From Bacteroidota bacterium (lineage in GTDB: Bacteria; Bacteroidota; Ignavibacteria; Palsa-1295), in contig JAUZOQ010000026.1 of the NCBI GenBank assembly GCA_030706385.1, forward strand, positions 1 to 36,392: DNA of 36,392 bases. The letters are read 5' to 3'. A program made the translations under genes and the position numbers. Below are positions 8,930 through 16,823 of this stretch, one piece after another. The notes beneath the pieces were generated by a model. The model was not told where the DNA came from. It ran no database searches and saw only the letters and a program-made list of their open reading frames with translations. Positions within the stretch are counted from its first letter, which is position 1. The number at the start of each line of letters is the position of its first letter.

Positions 8930-9376
8930 ATGAAAAAGATATTTACAGTTGTTTGCATTTTTACGGTCATCATCGCATACTCATGCACGCATGTCAGCGG
9001 GACGTTCATCAGCCAGCACGGTTCGATGCGAGGAAGCTCAATGAAGGATAATTGTATGGATTGCCATAAAATCGGAGCAACAGAAGGGGGTTTCACTGTC
9101 GGAGGAACGGTGTATGAAGCCGATACTGTGACACGATATGCGAATGGAACAGTCTATTTATATAGCGGCCCGAATGAATCCGATAGCGTTGTGGCCTCGA
9201 TCGAAGTTGACGGAGTGGGAAATTTTTACACAACACATCCGATCGATATGAGCAAGGGAGTTTATCCTGCAGTGGTTTCTTCACGCGGATATAAGGCATT
9301 CATGCAAACTCCGACATCATCGGGAGCATGCAATAGCTGCCATGGAGTCAGTCAGGCGCACATAGTAGTGAAGTAA
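8930..9376 (+). CDS. Diheme lipoprotein with a beta-sandwich between the two haem motifs
   Basis: 148 residues. The signal peptide ends at IAYSC with lipid Cys19. There are two haem-binding motifs: CMDCH at 42-46 near the N-terminus and CNSCH at 134-138 near the C-terminus. Between them about 80 residues look like a carboxypeptidase-regulatory/transthyretin-like beta sandwich (GGTVYEADTVT, GTVYLYSG, VDGVGNFYTT, YPAVVSSRGYKAFM). The function is probably electron transfer or haem-dependent sensing at the membrane. The gene is divergent from the four-gene cytochrome operon (207-base spacer with no clear promoter match) and converges on the cyclase gene with only seven bases between them. No close family name can be given. 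Confidence 0.85.
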   Translation: MKKIFTVVCIFTVIIAYSCTHVSGTFISQHGSMRGSSMKDNCMDCHKIGATEGGFTVGGTVYEADTVTRYANGTVYLYSGPNESDSVVASIEVDGVGNFYTTHPIDMSKGVYPAVVSSRGYKAFMQTPTSSGACNSCHGVSQAHIVVK

Positions 9377-9383
9377 GAACGCG

Positions 9384-10445
9384 TCAACTTTTTTTCTTTG
9401 CCTCAGCTGCCTCTGTATTGACCACACTAAACAACTCCACTTCGTGCTCTTTGCCTTTTAAGAGGAATGAACCTACCCGAAGAGCTTTATAGGATGAGTT
9501 CGCGATCGGCAGTACATCGAGAAGTTCACGAGATAAAAGAATTTTTGCTCCGAGCGAATTACAAGTCTCTTTAATTCGCGACGCCGTATTGACAACATCG
9601 CCTTGAAAGACTATTTCTTTCTTGATATCCCCAATCTGTCCCGTTACCACGGTTCCATAATGAAATCCTGCTTTGAATCCCGGAATGAACCCGTATTTCT
9701 GCTGATACTTCGGTGCCAGTTGTTCCATCACTTCGCTGATCCGGAAAAAACAATCGATGCAGTTCATCGCTTTCATTGAGCGAGTGTGCGACCATGTAAC
9801 GACTACTTCATCGCCGACATACTGATAGATCTCGCCTCCGGATTCTAGAATCGGCTTGGTAATATCGTAAACATAATCGTCGAGTAACTCGTGATAGCGA
9901 ATATTACCGATGCGTTCGGCAATTGTTGTGGAGGCATTAAGATCGAGAAACATGAAGATGCGCTCCTCTTCAATGGGTTTGCTATACTTTCCGATGATCA
10001 TATTCAGCAGGACATTCTGCCCGAGCATTCGACTCATCTGACGGATCATGTTGAAAAAAAAGGAAAGAGTCAGCCCATAGAGCACGATCGTCAGCAACTC
10101 GCCTCCGAACATGAATTCCCGGAAAGTCGGCAAGTGCCGCTCGTTACTCATACCGGAATTTCCGAAGATCTCCTTGTAGACGGCAAAACCGACCAAAACA
10201 TAAAACAGGATCACGACTAACTGAACGGCAGTTCGCAATAAGAGTGCGGAGGTGAAGCGAATGCGACGCAGCGGTTCATGCAAAATTCGTTTTTCAACAG
10301 TCGTTATCGAAAAACTGATAAGGATTCCAACGATCATGCCGGCGGCGATCGTCTGAATATTGGTGCCATAAAGATAGATCGGGAATGCGATGCCGCCGAT
10401 GATTCCGACGAGCAACGTGATCATGAAAGAGCGAAAGGGTCGCAT
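9384..10445 (-). CDS. Membrane-bound class III adenylate/guanylate cyclase
   Basis: 353 residues. The N-terminal half has about four membrane helices (roughly 10-28, 33-52, 68-90, 113-135). The C-terminal part (about 160-340) is a class III nucleotide cyclase catalytic domain. Visible catalytic features are metal Asp168 in FLDLNAST, metal Asp212 in QYVGDEVVVTW, and the NTASRI segment that carries the transition-state Asn and Arg. It should make cAMP or possibly cGMP at the inner face of the membrane, with the membrane part sensing a signal. The substrate cannot be decided by eye. No cNMP-binding effector is obvious in the window. A GGDEF enzyme was considered, but the GGDEF motif is absent. 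Confidence 0.92.
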   Translation of the reverse strand: MRPFRSFMITLLVGIIGGIAFPIYLYGTNIQTIAAGMIVGILISFSITTVEKRILHEPLRRIRFTSALLLRTAVQLVVILFYVLVGFAVYKEIFGNSGMSNERHLPTFREFMFGGELLTIVLYGLTLSFFFNMIRQMSRMLGQNVLLNMIIGKYSKPIEEERIFMFLDLNASTTIAERIGNIRYHELLDDYVYDITKPILESGGEIYQYVGDEVVVTWSHTRSMKAMNCIDCFFRISEVMEQLAPKYQQKYGFIPGFKAGFHYGTVVTGQIGDIKKEIVFQGDVVNTASRIKETCNSLGAKILLSRELLDVLPIANSSYKALRVGSFLLKGKEHEVELFSVVNTEAAEAKKKS

Positions 10446-10521
10446 GCAATAATAAAGCGTGAATTCCGGGGAATGGCAGCCGGCCAGAGAAGTACCGCGC
10501 CAAAATATTAAGCCCGATAAA

Positions 10522-10529
10522 CAAAAATA
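10522..10529 (-). promoter_or_regulatory. Possible -7 element for the cyclase gene
   Basis: The minus strand reads TATTTTTG, a full match to TAnnTTTG, 76 bases upstream of the cyclase start at 10445. No -33 element is present at 19-21 bases. It is the only match in the 135-base spacer, which otherwise shows no gene. Confidence 0.3.
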
Positions 10530-10580
10530 CTCAGGAAAAGAGCGGGAATAAGTAGATCAATCCTGATCCTACGGGCAATC

Positions 10581-12443
10581 CTAAAAACTATACTGAGCGC
10601 TGAGCCATATACCTGCAGGGTACTCGTTATAGCCATTCCAAAAATCGCCATCGGCATTAAAGATATTCTCCGCCCGGCATTTCAATCGGAATGTTTCGCT
10701 CAAATCGTACCTGGCTTCCAGATTAATGAATGTAAGCGATTTACTGATTCGGGCCAAATGGATCAGCTCAATCTGCGGAATGAATTTCTGTGAAAGAGTA
10801 TGGATTTGGTAGATCGCCTGTAACTGAGACGTCGGTTCATACGGGAGGTTAGTCCCGTTATTAAGATTCGAAGACGAGCGAAAGAGTACCGATGCCCGAA
10901 GTTGATCCTTGGAAAAAATCCTGACGCTCGCACCTGCTTCGAATTCGATGCGTCGAGTATTCTCGGGTTCGACATCGAAGATCGGATGCTTGGCAACATC
11001 GAAGAACTGATGAAAGACCGGTTCGTTCTTTCTTTCGATGAACCGGAGTTCTCCATGAAGCTCGTTATCGATAGAGATAAAATAATTGAGGAATGCACGA
11101 AGATGAATCGGTTCGGTAACAATGCTGCGCTTATCGCTGGGAAGAGGTGAGTCGTTGGGATTGGCAACCAATGCAATGATAGGAGAGTAAAAGAGATTTT
11201 CTGCAAGCAGGTCGCGCAGCGCAACAAGGTGAGGAGCGGGCTCGAACCCTGCTCCGGCTTCGATCTCAGGCGAAAGCCGGGCGCGAATATTTATCACGGG
11301 ATAAAAGGAGGTAATGCTCTGGCTTGCATCGCTTCCGCCAATATATCCAAGTCCTGCCAGCCATCTTACGGGCGCATTCTCTTTTTGCTGAAGGGATAGC
11401 TCTCCTGAAATCATGTGCGGGTCGTACGTTAGGGAAGCGATCGAACTTGCTGCTTCATATCCTGTTCGAAATTGAATGCGATACGAGGAATTAGGAATAT
11501 CTTTCGAAAGCGCAATATCGATCGAACCCAAATCCTCGGAATTCCCGCTCTTGATTTCATCATGGAGCATCGAAAGTGCCAGCCGTGAACGAAGCTTCAG
11601 TTGCGCCGGTGAGCCGAGAATAAAGGAAGCATCGAGATCCGTCTTGGCCAGAGTATGTTCGGTACTATCGAACTGCGAAACGAGAAGTCTGGTATTGCCG
11701 CCTGTCCGTGCATTCACATCAAGCTCAGGGATTTGGGCGGCATTCTCAGGGGCTGCCGATGGAAAGGTGAAGTTGCCACCGGCGCCGAACTGCCAGAATT
11801 GTTTTACAGCAGGCACAGGTGAACTTGTTATTTTGAACAAGCCGCTAAGCTCTAATGCCGAATGCTCATTCGAAATGACGAGTGAACGGGCGCTGGCGAT
11901 GGGAAGATAGGGAGTGCCTGCTGCAAGTTCGATCGATGTGCCCGGCATTGTGCGGCGCTCCAAAGGCCTAGGCATAGGTAGTGCATCGTAGAGCGGCAGA
12001 TCTTCTTTCGTTACCGGATCCATCTTCGAGACGAGTGTCGTATCGGCAGGCACGACTGATCTTGAGGTTTCAACCAGGATTTCTGCTGGATATTGAAAGC
12101 GGACTCCGGCAGGTGTCATCCGATACTCCGGCAATTCGGAAAGCATTGAATCGAGCCATTCTTTATCTGTCATCGATACAGAGGAATCGATAACAATGAT
12201 CGCCGAATCCCTGACGCTCGTTGAATCGAGTTCTGCCACAGAGCTATCGCGAATGCTTTGGGCGATCAGGTTTTGCGCTTTAAGTGTGTCGACAAAACCG
12301 ATGACGCGGATCCTGCCGCCTTTGCGCTGTTTCAATTCCCGTTCCAGCGAAGGCGGAAGCCGCCGTATCTGCGGAGATAGCTGGGCAAACGAATCATTCG
12401 AAAGCGAGAAAAAGACGAGACAAAAAAAGACTACGGTGCGCAA
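10581..12443 (-). CDS. Outer-membrane beta-barrel protein, TonB-receptor-like C-terminus
   Basis: 620 residues from a TTG start at 12443, chosen because it begins a good signal peptide (MRTVVFFCLVFFSLSNDSFA); no ATG lies in frame upstream before a stop. Residues 20-190 are an extended Ser/Asp/Val-rich region with RGGRIRVIGFVDTL-like start and no recognised domain. From about 190 the sequence becomes repeated amphipathic beta strands (ALELSGLFKITSS, LSSRLALSML, SSYRIQFRTGYEA, LEARYDLSETFRLKCRAENIF) ending in SAQYSF. This matches the C-terminal aromatic signal for outer-membrane barrel assembly and the last strands of TonB-dependent receptors. No plug domain or TonB box was recognised, so uptake by TonB is doubtful. 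It is flanked by spacers on both sides and is probably a single-gene unit. Confidence 0.75.
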   Translation of the reverse strand: MRTVVFFCLVFFSLSNDSFAQLSPQIRRLPPSLERELKQRKGGRIRVIGFVDTLKAQNLIAQSIRDSSVAELDSTSVRDSAIIVIDSSVSMTDKEWLDSMLSELPEYRMTPAGVRFQYPAEILVETSRSVVPADTTLVSKMDPVTKEDLPLYDALPMPRPLERRTMPGTSIELAAGTPYLPIASARSLVISNEHSALELSGLFKITSSPVPAVKQFWQFGAGGNFTFPSAAPENAAQIPELDVNARTGGNTRLLVSQFDSTEHTLAKTDLDASFILGSPAQLKLRSRLALSMLHDEIKSGNSEDLGSIDIALSKDIPNSSYRIQFRTGYEAASSIASLTYDPHMISGELSLQQKENAPVRWLAGLGYIGGSDASQSITSFYPVINIRARLSPEIEAGAGFEPAPHLVALRDLLAENLFYSPIIALVANPNDSPLPSDKRSIVTEPIHLRAFLNYFISIDNELHGELRFIERKNEPVFHQFFDVAKHPIFDVEPENTRRIEFEAGASVRIFSKDQLRASVLFRSSSNLNNGTNLPYEPTSQLQAIYQIHTLSQKFIPQIELIHLARISKSLTFINLEARYDLSETFRLKCRAENIFNADGDFWNGYNEYPAGIWLSAQYSF

Positions 12444-12608
12444 ATGGAAAAATGGTTTTCTTTCTAACTTCTCTTTGGTGAGGATAATTTCACGCTGAAT
12501 GGTATTCTTCCTTGATTATGAATCCGAATTAATTAAACCTTCGCCGCCTGCGATGCTCCTATAGCAAAGAAATTGATTTTGTCTTAATACAACAACAAAC
12601 TACCAATA

Positions 12609-12998
12609 ATGAAAACGAACATTCTTCTATCAACACTTATCAGTGCATTCGTTCTTGCAGGCTCAGGAGCGATGGCACAGACTACGCCTGAGCAATCGGG
12701 CCAGCCCCAGACATCCGTTCCGGCGCAGACAACGTCGAAACATCGCCTCGGAGTCGGCACGCGGATGAAGATCCAACAGGCTCGCATTAAGGAAGGAATC
12801 AAAAATGGAACATTGACCCGATCGGAAGCGAAGAACCTGGAAATGCATGAAGCGGGTATCGCCACCGATGCAAAGATCGATCGCGCCGAAAATGGCGGCA
12901 AACTTACACCAGCCGAACGCAACAACCTTGAGAAGCGTGAGAATCGCCAGAGTGCACGCATCTATAGAAAAAAACATAACGCACGTAATCAGCAATAG
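12609..12998 (+). CDS. Small secreted basic protein, unknown function
   Basis: 129 residues. Residues 1-23 are a signal peptide (FVLAGSGAMAQ cleavage region). The mature chain is helical and highly charged. It has two short similar helical hairpins: IKNGTLTRSEAKNLEMHEAG and GGKLTPAERNNLEKRENRQS, each 'G-x-L-T-x-x-E-x-x-x-L-E'. The end is very basic (RIYRKKHNARN). Proteins of this pattern occur in many Gram-negative bacteria, but no function is known to me. It is followed by a strong hairpin terminator at 13028-13055, so it is likely transcribed alone. The repeated hairpin could resemble EF-hand-like or Spy/CpxP-type helices, but the motifs of neither are present. Confidence 0.8.
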   Translation: MKTNILLSTLISAFVLAGSGAMAQTTPEQSGQPQTSVPAQTTSKHRLGVGTRMKIQQARIKEGIKNGTLTRSEAKNLEMHEAGIATDAKIDRAENGGKLTPAERNNLEKRENRQSARIYRKKHNARNQQ

Positions 12999-13027
12999 TA
13001 ATCATCGGCATGTCAACGTGCTATGCA

Positions 13028-13060
13028 AGAGCGCAGGCCTCATGGGCTGCGCTCTGTTTG
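13028..13060 (+). terminator. Hairpin terminator after the small secreted protein
   Basis: A perfect 9-bp stem AGAGCGCAG (13028-13036) / CTGCGCTCT (13047-13055) has two more inner pairs closing a TCAT loop, and is followed by the T-rich GTTTGTGTG. It ends the 12609-12998 transcript. The next promoter-like element begins only ten bases downstream. Confidence 0.7.
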
Positions 13061-13065
13061 TGTGT

Positions 13066-13073
13066 TATATTTG
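13066..13073 (+). promoter_or_regulatory. Candidate -7 element for the SRPBCC-TPM-acpS genes
   Basis: TATATTTG matches TAnnTTTG fully and lies 23 bases before the ATG at 13096. A -33 element is not clear because that position is inside the preceding terminator stem. Confidence 0.4.
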
Positions 13074-13095
13074 GACGATTAGAAAGGGAATTAAT

Positions 13096-13497
13096 ATGAA
13101 AACAAAGACGATCAGACAGTCCGTCACGATTCACGCGAAAGCGCACGATGTCTTCGAAGCCTTAATGGATGAAAAAAAACATGCCAAGTTTACAGGTGGA
13201 CCTGCAAAGATCAGCCGGAGGGTCGGCGGAAAATATACAGCCTACGGCGATTACATGGGTGGAGAAAACCTCGAGATCATTCCCGATAAGAAAATAGTCC
13301 AGACCTGGCGATCGACTGATTTGCCGAAAGACCTGACGACAAAGATCACCTTTAACTTCAAGGAGGAAAAAGGCAAGACTAAGCTGGCCTTCACGCATTC
13401 CGGAGTTCCGGAAAAGCAGTATGAAGAATTTCGCAAAGGCTGGATCGATTTCTATTGGAATCCGCTAAAAGCCATGCTTGAAAAGAATTCTCAATGA
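13096..13497 (+). CDS. SRPBCC (AHSA1/START-like) domain protein
   Basis: 133 residues from ATG 13096, preceded by a purine-rich GAAAGGG about eight bases upstream; the frame extends further 5' but that part is out of character and crosses the terminator. The whole protein is one AHSA1-like fold: IRQSVTIHAKAHDVFEALMD at the start, FTGGPAKISRRVGGKYTAYG, the IVQTWRSTDLP strand, then TKLAFTHSGVPEKQYEEF and the C-terminal helix KGWIDFYWNPLKAMLE. These proteins bind hydrophobic ligands or act as Hsp90 co-chaperones; the role here is unknown. Its stop overlaps the start of the next gene as ATGA, so the two are co-translated. Confidence 0.9.
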   Translation: MKTKTIRQSVTIHAKAHDVFEALMDEKKHAKFTGGPAKISRRVGGKYTAYGDYMGGENLEIIPDKKIVQTWRSTDLPKDLTTKITFNFKEEKGKTKLAFTHSGVPEKQYEEFRKGWIDFYWNPLKAMLEKNSQ

Positions 13498-14015
13498 AGC
13501 GGTTCTTCTCGCTCGGTTTGATCCTTCTTCTCTGCTATTGTCCGAATGCGACTAGGGCTCAGGTGCACTCGGATGGAGATTCAATTAAGCGCGAGTTCAC
13601 TTTTCCAGAGCAGGTCGGATGGGTCAATGATTTCGAGAACGATCTCGATAGTTTGACGATTCAACAGCTAACGACACTTTTCAGCGATCACGAGGAGAAG
13701 ACGACTGATCAGATCGTCGTAGTAACAATTGCAGACTTCAAGCCCTATACTTCATTAACCGATTACGCCCTTGCACTTGCGAACTACTGGAAAGTCGGGC
13801 AGGTGAAGAAGAATAACGGAGTCCTTATTGCCCTCACGAAAGCAGGCCGCAACGTTCGAATCGCCACCGGAAGCGGAATGGAAGAGAAGCTTACCGATGC
13901 CATGTGCAAGAAAATAATAGATGAGAAGATGATCCCTCAGTTCAAGAAGGGGAATTACGGACGTGGATTGCTCGATGGCTCGAAAGAGATCGTCCGCATT
14001 CTGGAAAAGAATTAA
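13494..14015 (+). CDS. Secreted TPM-domain protein
   Basis: 173 residues. Residues 1-22 form a signal peptide ending near TRAQ. The TPM domain (about 40-170) shows GWVNDFENDL, IVVVTIADFKPYTSLTDYALALANYW, KVGQVKKNNGVLIAL, VRIATGSGMEEKLTDAMCKKIID and GLLDGSKEIV, all typical. TPM proteins occur in photosystem II repair and in bacterial envelopes, and some have phosphatase activity. Larger relatives end in a membrane segment plus a Gly-rich tail; this one is the short, soluble form. It overlaps the SRPBCC gene by four bases and is 12 bases from acpS. Confidence 0.9.
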   Translation: MKRFFSLGLILLLCYCPNATRAQVHSDGDSIKREFTFPEQVGWVNDFENDLDSLTIQQLTTLFSDHEEKTTDQIVVVTIADFKPYTSLTDYALALANYWKVGQVKKNNGVLIALTKAGRNVRIATGSGMEEKLTDAMCKKIIDEKMIPQFKKGNYGRGLLDGSKEIVRILEKN

Positions 14016-14027
14016 CTTAATAGAAAA

Positions 14028-14414
14028 ATGATCTTCGGCATTGGCATTGATACGATTGAAGTCGAACGGATTGCGAAGACGTTATCCGATTACGGAGATC
14101 AATTCCGTAACCGAATCTTTACCGAAGATGAAAGCGCATACTGCCTTTCGCGCAGATTCAGCGCCGAGCATTTTGCCGCACGGTTCGCCGCCAAGGAAGC
14201 ATTTGCCAAGGCCATCGGAACAGGAATTCGCCGAGGGTTTCGGTGGCGAGAAGTCGAAGTGCGGAAAGAGTATTCGGGTAAACCGATCGTCTTGCTCCAC
14301 GGTACAATGATAGGCAAGGTTGCCTCGATTGTCGGGCCAGATTACTCTGTCAGTGTAAGCCTCACCCACACCAAAGAGCTGGCAGAAGCGATTGTTATCA
14401 TCGAAAAAGGGTAA
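14028..14414 (+). CDS. acpS: Holo-[acyl-carrier-protein] synthase
   Basis: 128 residues, the usual length for AcpS. It transfers 4'-phosphopantetheine from CoA to the conserved Ser of acyl carrier protein, activating fatty-acid synthesis in the cytoplasm. Diagnostic features are FGIGIDTIEVERI at the start with the magnesium-binding Asp8, FTEDESAYC, and the central FAARFAAKEAFAKAIGTG with the second metal-binding Glu. The C-terminal strand SVSLTHTKELAEAIVI carries the conserved SxSHxxxxA-like region, with Thr in place of one usual His/Ser position. It follows the TPM gene by 12 bases. Confidence 0.96.
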   Translation: MIFGIGIDTIEVERIAKTLSDYGDQFRNRIFTEDESAYCLSRRFSAEHFAARFAAKEAFAKAIGTGIRRGFRWREVEVRKEYSGKPIVLLHGTMIGKVASIVGPDYSVSVSLTHTKELAEAIVIIEKG

Positions 14415-14493
14415 TTCCTGACTTTTATAGAACTTTTAGCGGGGTTTAGGCTGTTATGCACGTCCAATTTTAAGAAGAAAGAAGGATTAGACA

Positions 14494-14646
14494 ATGAAAC
14501 GTACATTCCAGCCCAGCCGCCGTAAACGCGCAAATAAGCATGGTTTCCGCGCTCGTATGGCAACTGCCAACGGCCGCCGAGTCTTAGCTGCTCGCAGGGC
14601 TAAAGGACGCCGTAAGCTCACGACGAGCGACGAAAGCCGCGGGTAA
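14494..14646 (+). CDS. rpmH: Large ribosomal subunit protein bL34
   Basis: 50 residues, shorter than most automatic gene-length cut-offs. The product starts [18 protein letters not shown] and continues [24 protein letters not shown], the full bL34 signature. It binds 23S rRNA in the large subunit. The C-terminal TTSDESRG extension is slightly longer than in enterobacteria. A purine-rich AAGAAAGAAGGA lies upstream. It is followed by a hairpin at 14673-14706 and then rnpA, keeping the classic rpmH-rnpA-yidD order. No dnaA lies nearby. Confidence 0.97.
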   Translation: MKRTFQPSRRKRANKHGFRARMATANGRRVLAARRAKGRRKLTTSDESRG

Positions 14647-14672
14647 GGCTGCTTTAGATCCAATTTTTCGAT

Positions 14673-14708
14673 AAGAGCATCCCGGTCTTGAAGCCGCGAT
14701 GCTCTTTT
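14673..14708 (+). terminator. Terminator/attenuator hairpin between rpmH and rnpA
   Basis: The stem AAGAGCATC (14673-14681) pairs perfectly with GATGCTCTT (14698-14706). Inside, a single C/C mismatch is followed by CGG/CCG closing an eight-base loop, and the 3' side runs into TTTT. It could set a high rpmH to rnpA transcript ratio by partial termination. Confidence 0.65.
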
Positions 14709-14726
14709 GCATTTCTTGGGGCAAAC

Positions 14727-15197
14727 ATGAAAAACGATGCATTAACCATAGATCGGCCTGCGGTAAACCTCCTTCCGATGATGAGGTTGCAGAAAGATAT
14801 CGATGAGCTCTTTGCACGAAGAAAGTGGCTTGTCCGGTCCCTGCGTGAGACGAACATGCTAAGCTCCCTGTTCTTTTTCCGAAGGCTTGAGGAAAATGCC
14901 GAGCCTCTGCTTCTTTTGCTACATGCACCGAAGCGTATCGCAAGATACGCTCACGAACGCAATAAGCTCAAACGGCGGATACGGGAAGCGCTCCGGCAAA
15001 GCGAGGAGATACGCGAAGCTGTTCGAGAACTTTCCGGAAACAAAATGCAAGTACTGCTTCTAGTCCGTTCGGATTTCAATCCATCGAAAGATCATGGCTG
15101 GCCCGAAATACAGGAAGATATCTCGCTACTTGGAATAAAGCTTTTGGAGAAGATCCAAAAAGCGAAGAATAAGATCGGAAGTCCCGAATCCGTATGA
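14727..15197 (+). CDS. rnpA: Ribonuclease P protein component
   Basis: About 156 residues from ATG 14727. The protein helps RNase P RNA cleave 5' leaders from pre-tRNA. The signature is [16 protein letters not shown], matching the RNR(x)KR-RE motif, preceded by the hydrophobic strand [13 protein letters not shown]. The C-terminal part, [12 protein letters not shown]...[17 protein letters not shown], fits the last strand and helix. An earlier in-frame ATG at 14688 lies inside the loop of the hairpin between rpmH and rnpA, so 14727 is preferred (a GGGGC precedes it). The stop overlaps the yidD start as ATGA. The N-terminal 30 residues are longer than usual. Confidence 0.92.
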   Translation: MKNDALTIDRPAVNLLPMMRLQKDIDELFARRKWLVRSLRETNMLSSLFFFRRLEENAEPLLLLLHAPKRIARYAHERNKLKRRIREALRQSEEIREAVRELSGNKMQVLLLVRSDFNPSKDHGWPEIQEDISLLGIKLLEKIQKAKNKIGSPESV

Positions 15198-15403
15198 GAA
15201 GAATTTTTGCTTTCATCATCCGTCTCTATCAGCAGGTCGTTTCTCCGCATCTGGGGAATAACTGCAGGTTCGAGCCGACATGCTCCGAGTACATGATGCA
15301 AGCAGTGATGAAGTACGGAGTCATCAAGGGCGGTTGGATGGGGATCAAGCGGATCGGCCGATGCCATCCACTTCATCCAGGCGGGTACGACCCCGTGCCG
15401 TAA
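15194..15403 (+). CDS. yidD: Membrane protein insertion efficiency factor YidD
   Basis: 69 residues, the standard length. The core [43 protein letters not shown] is diagnostic (Cys24, Cys30 and Cys51-region pattern, C-terminal GGxDPVP). It is a small amphipathic inner-membrane-associated protein that assists YidC-dependent insertion. Translation is coupled to rnpA by the four-base overlap. The usual next gene, yidC, is missing; a DUF2203 gene follows instead. Confidence 0.96.
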   Translation: MRRIFAFIIRLYQQVVSPHLGNNCRFEPTCSEYMMQAVMKYGVIKGGWMGIKRIGRCHPLHPGGYDPVP

Positions 15404-15438
15404 AAATATCGAATGAGTATTCACAGTTTTTCAAATCT

Positions 15439-15825
15439 ATGCAGTATACAAAACATTTTACCGTAGCCGAAGCCGTGCGCGAGCTTCCTCTCGTTATTTC
15501 CGTCATTCGTGAGATCGCTGCGCTGAAAAGCGAACTCGACCGGAAAGGGTACGATGTGTACCGTCATCAATATTTTGGCGGTATCGGTCCGAACGGCCAG
15601 AAAGTATTTCCACCTGAAATGGAAGAGCTTGTAGCAAAGGTCCGCGAACTGAATGAGCGAGGGATCGAGATCAAAGATCTTGATAAGGGACTCATCGATT
15701 TTCCCGCTCTTCGGGCGAACGGCGAAGAAGTGTATCTGTGTTATATGCTCGGCGAGGAAACGATCCTTGCCTGGCATCCCCTCGAAGGCGGCTTCGCCGG
15801 CCGGCAACCCATAACTGATTTATAA
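15439..15825 (+). CDS. DUF2203 family protein
   Basis: 128 residues from ATG 15439; the frame is open further upstream, but the homologous part begins here with KHFTVAEAVRELPLV. Family features seen are LVISVIREIAALKSEL, the ELVAKVRELNERGIEIKD helix, KGLIDFPALRANGEEVYLCY, and the end EETILAWHPLEGGFAGRQPI. Function is unknown; the fold is a helical pair with a C-terminal beta part and acidic residues (ExE, D) that may bind metal (inference). No signal peptide is present, so it is cytoplasmic. It follows yidD by 35 bases. Confidence 0.9.
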   Translation: MQYTKHFTVAEAVRELPLVISVIREIAALKSELDRKGYDVYRHQYFGGIGPNGQKVFPPEMEELVAKVRELNERGIEIKDLDKGLIDFPALRANGEEVYLCYMLGEETILAWHPLEGGFAGRQPITDL

Positions 15826-15842
15826 ACATCATCACTATTCAT

Positions 15843-16691
15843 ATGAAAATACTCCGATTCATCCCGATCGCTGCACTTCTTGCTTTCGTTTCCCTTATTT
15901 CGCTTCAAAGTTGTTCCAAGAGCGATAAACCTGCAGGTACAACTACTGATAGCTCCAAGACAACGACAACAACTACTCCCGCCCCGTCGACTGATGCCAC
16001 AGCTCCGGCAGCGCTCAGTGACAAGGCAAAGAAAGGTCAGCTCTTGTATTATAATACTTCTCTCGGAAAAGTAAAAGTCGCATGTGCTACGTGTCACTCC
16101 GATGGATCGGCAAAAACACAAGGCAATCAGATCCGTCAGGGACATACTCTCGCCGGAGTTACCAGCCGGACGGCAACTTGGAATGGAATGTATAAAGGTG
16201 ATAACTTGAAAAAGTTTGCCTACGGTGCATCGCTCTGTGCAGCCGTTTTCCAGAAACGTGCCGATATCAAGACTGTCGATAAAGCACTTTCGGCCGATGA
16301 AGTCGATGCTCTTAATGAATACTTAGCCGCCATCAACACCGCTCCCGGAGCGATGACATCGAATCTGAAGATCCAATGGGTTGGCAAACCGACCTTTAGC
16401 GATGAAGCTCCGGATGAGAAGATCGCAAAGCCCGGTATCACAGCCATCATGAAACTTCCCGGTGATCCTGCAAAGGGCGAAACAGTATTTGGCGCTTCCT
16501 GTGGAACGTGCCACAGCATTAGCGATAAGAAGATCGGACCTCCGATGGTCAAAGCTGCGAAGGATATGAACTATGTGGCGCAGACGATTCGCTTTGGCTC
16601 CGGTCAAATGGCATTCTATGCGAAGGATGTCCTGAGCGATCAGCAAGCCGCCGATGCTATCGCATATATCCAATCCAAGCTCGGGAAATAG
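15843..16691 (+). CDS. Diheme c-type cytochrome lipoprotein
   Basis: 282 residues. The lipobox LQSC places the acylated Cys at 24, followed by a Thr/Ser/Pro/Ala-rich linker (30-60) that lets the domains reach away from the membrane. Two cytochrome c domains follow, with CATCH at 81-85 and CGTCH at 220-224. The second is followed by KIGPPMV, and Met residues near 262 (GQMAFYA) are candidate axial ligands. It resembles the diheme SoxA/TsdA-like or 'c-type cytochrome' group, but the SoxA active-site Cys cannot be placed with confidence. It probably carries electrons in the periplasm. A hairpin 20 bases downstream ends the transcript. Confidence 0.9.
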   Translation: MKILRFIPIAALLAFVSLISLQSCSKSDKPAGTTTDSSKTTTTTTPAPSTDATAPAALSDKAKKGQLLYYNTSLGKVKVACATCHSDGSAKTQGNQIRQGHTLAGVTSRTATWNGMYKGDNLKKFAYGASLCAAVFQKRADIKTVDKALSADEVDALNEYLAAINTAPGAMTSNLKIQWVGKPTFSDEAPDEKIAKPGITAIMKLPGDPAKGETVFGASCGTCHSISDKKIGPPMVKAAKDMNYVAQTIRFGSGQMAFYAKDVLSDQQAADAIAYIQSKLGK

Positions 16692-16711
16692 GTATATCGA
16701 ATCTAGGTGGA

Positions 16712-16731
16712 GGCGGGGATTTCTCTCCGCC
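16712..16731 (+). terminator. Hairpin after the diheme cytochrome gene
   Basis: GGCGGGGA (16712-16719) pairs with TCTCCGCC (16724-16731) with one G-U wobble and a TTTC loop. No long T run follows, so it is a weak or Rho-assisted terminator. The rest of the 132-base spacer shows no gene or clear promoter. Confidence 0.5.
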
Positions 16732-16823
16732 TTCGCCGAATCAATTCGCATACTTATTCGTACGTCTAAGGTCGGACGGCCATCAGGAATTGTTTCTGCC
16801 CCGGCGTTTGTCTTTACGTATAT

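Noticed and set aside
9384-10445. GGDEF diguanylate cyclase
   Set aside because: No GGDEF/GGEEF motif; class III cyclase metal and Asn/Arg residues are present instead.
12847-13095. Upstream open frame that would extend the SRPBCC protein by 83 residues
   Set aside because: It overlaps the small secreted protein and crosses the terminator at 13028-13055; the conserved domain starts after ATG 13096.
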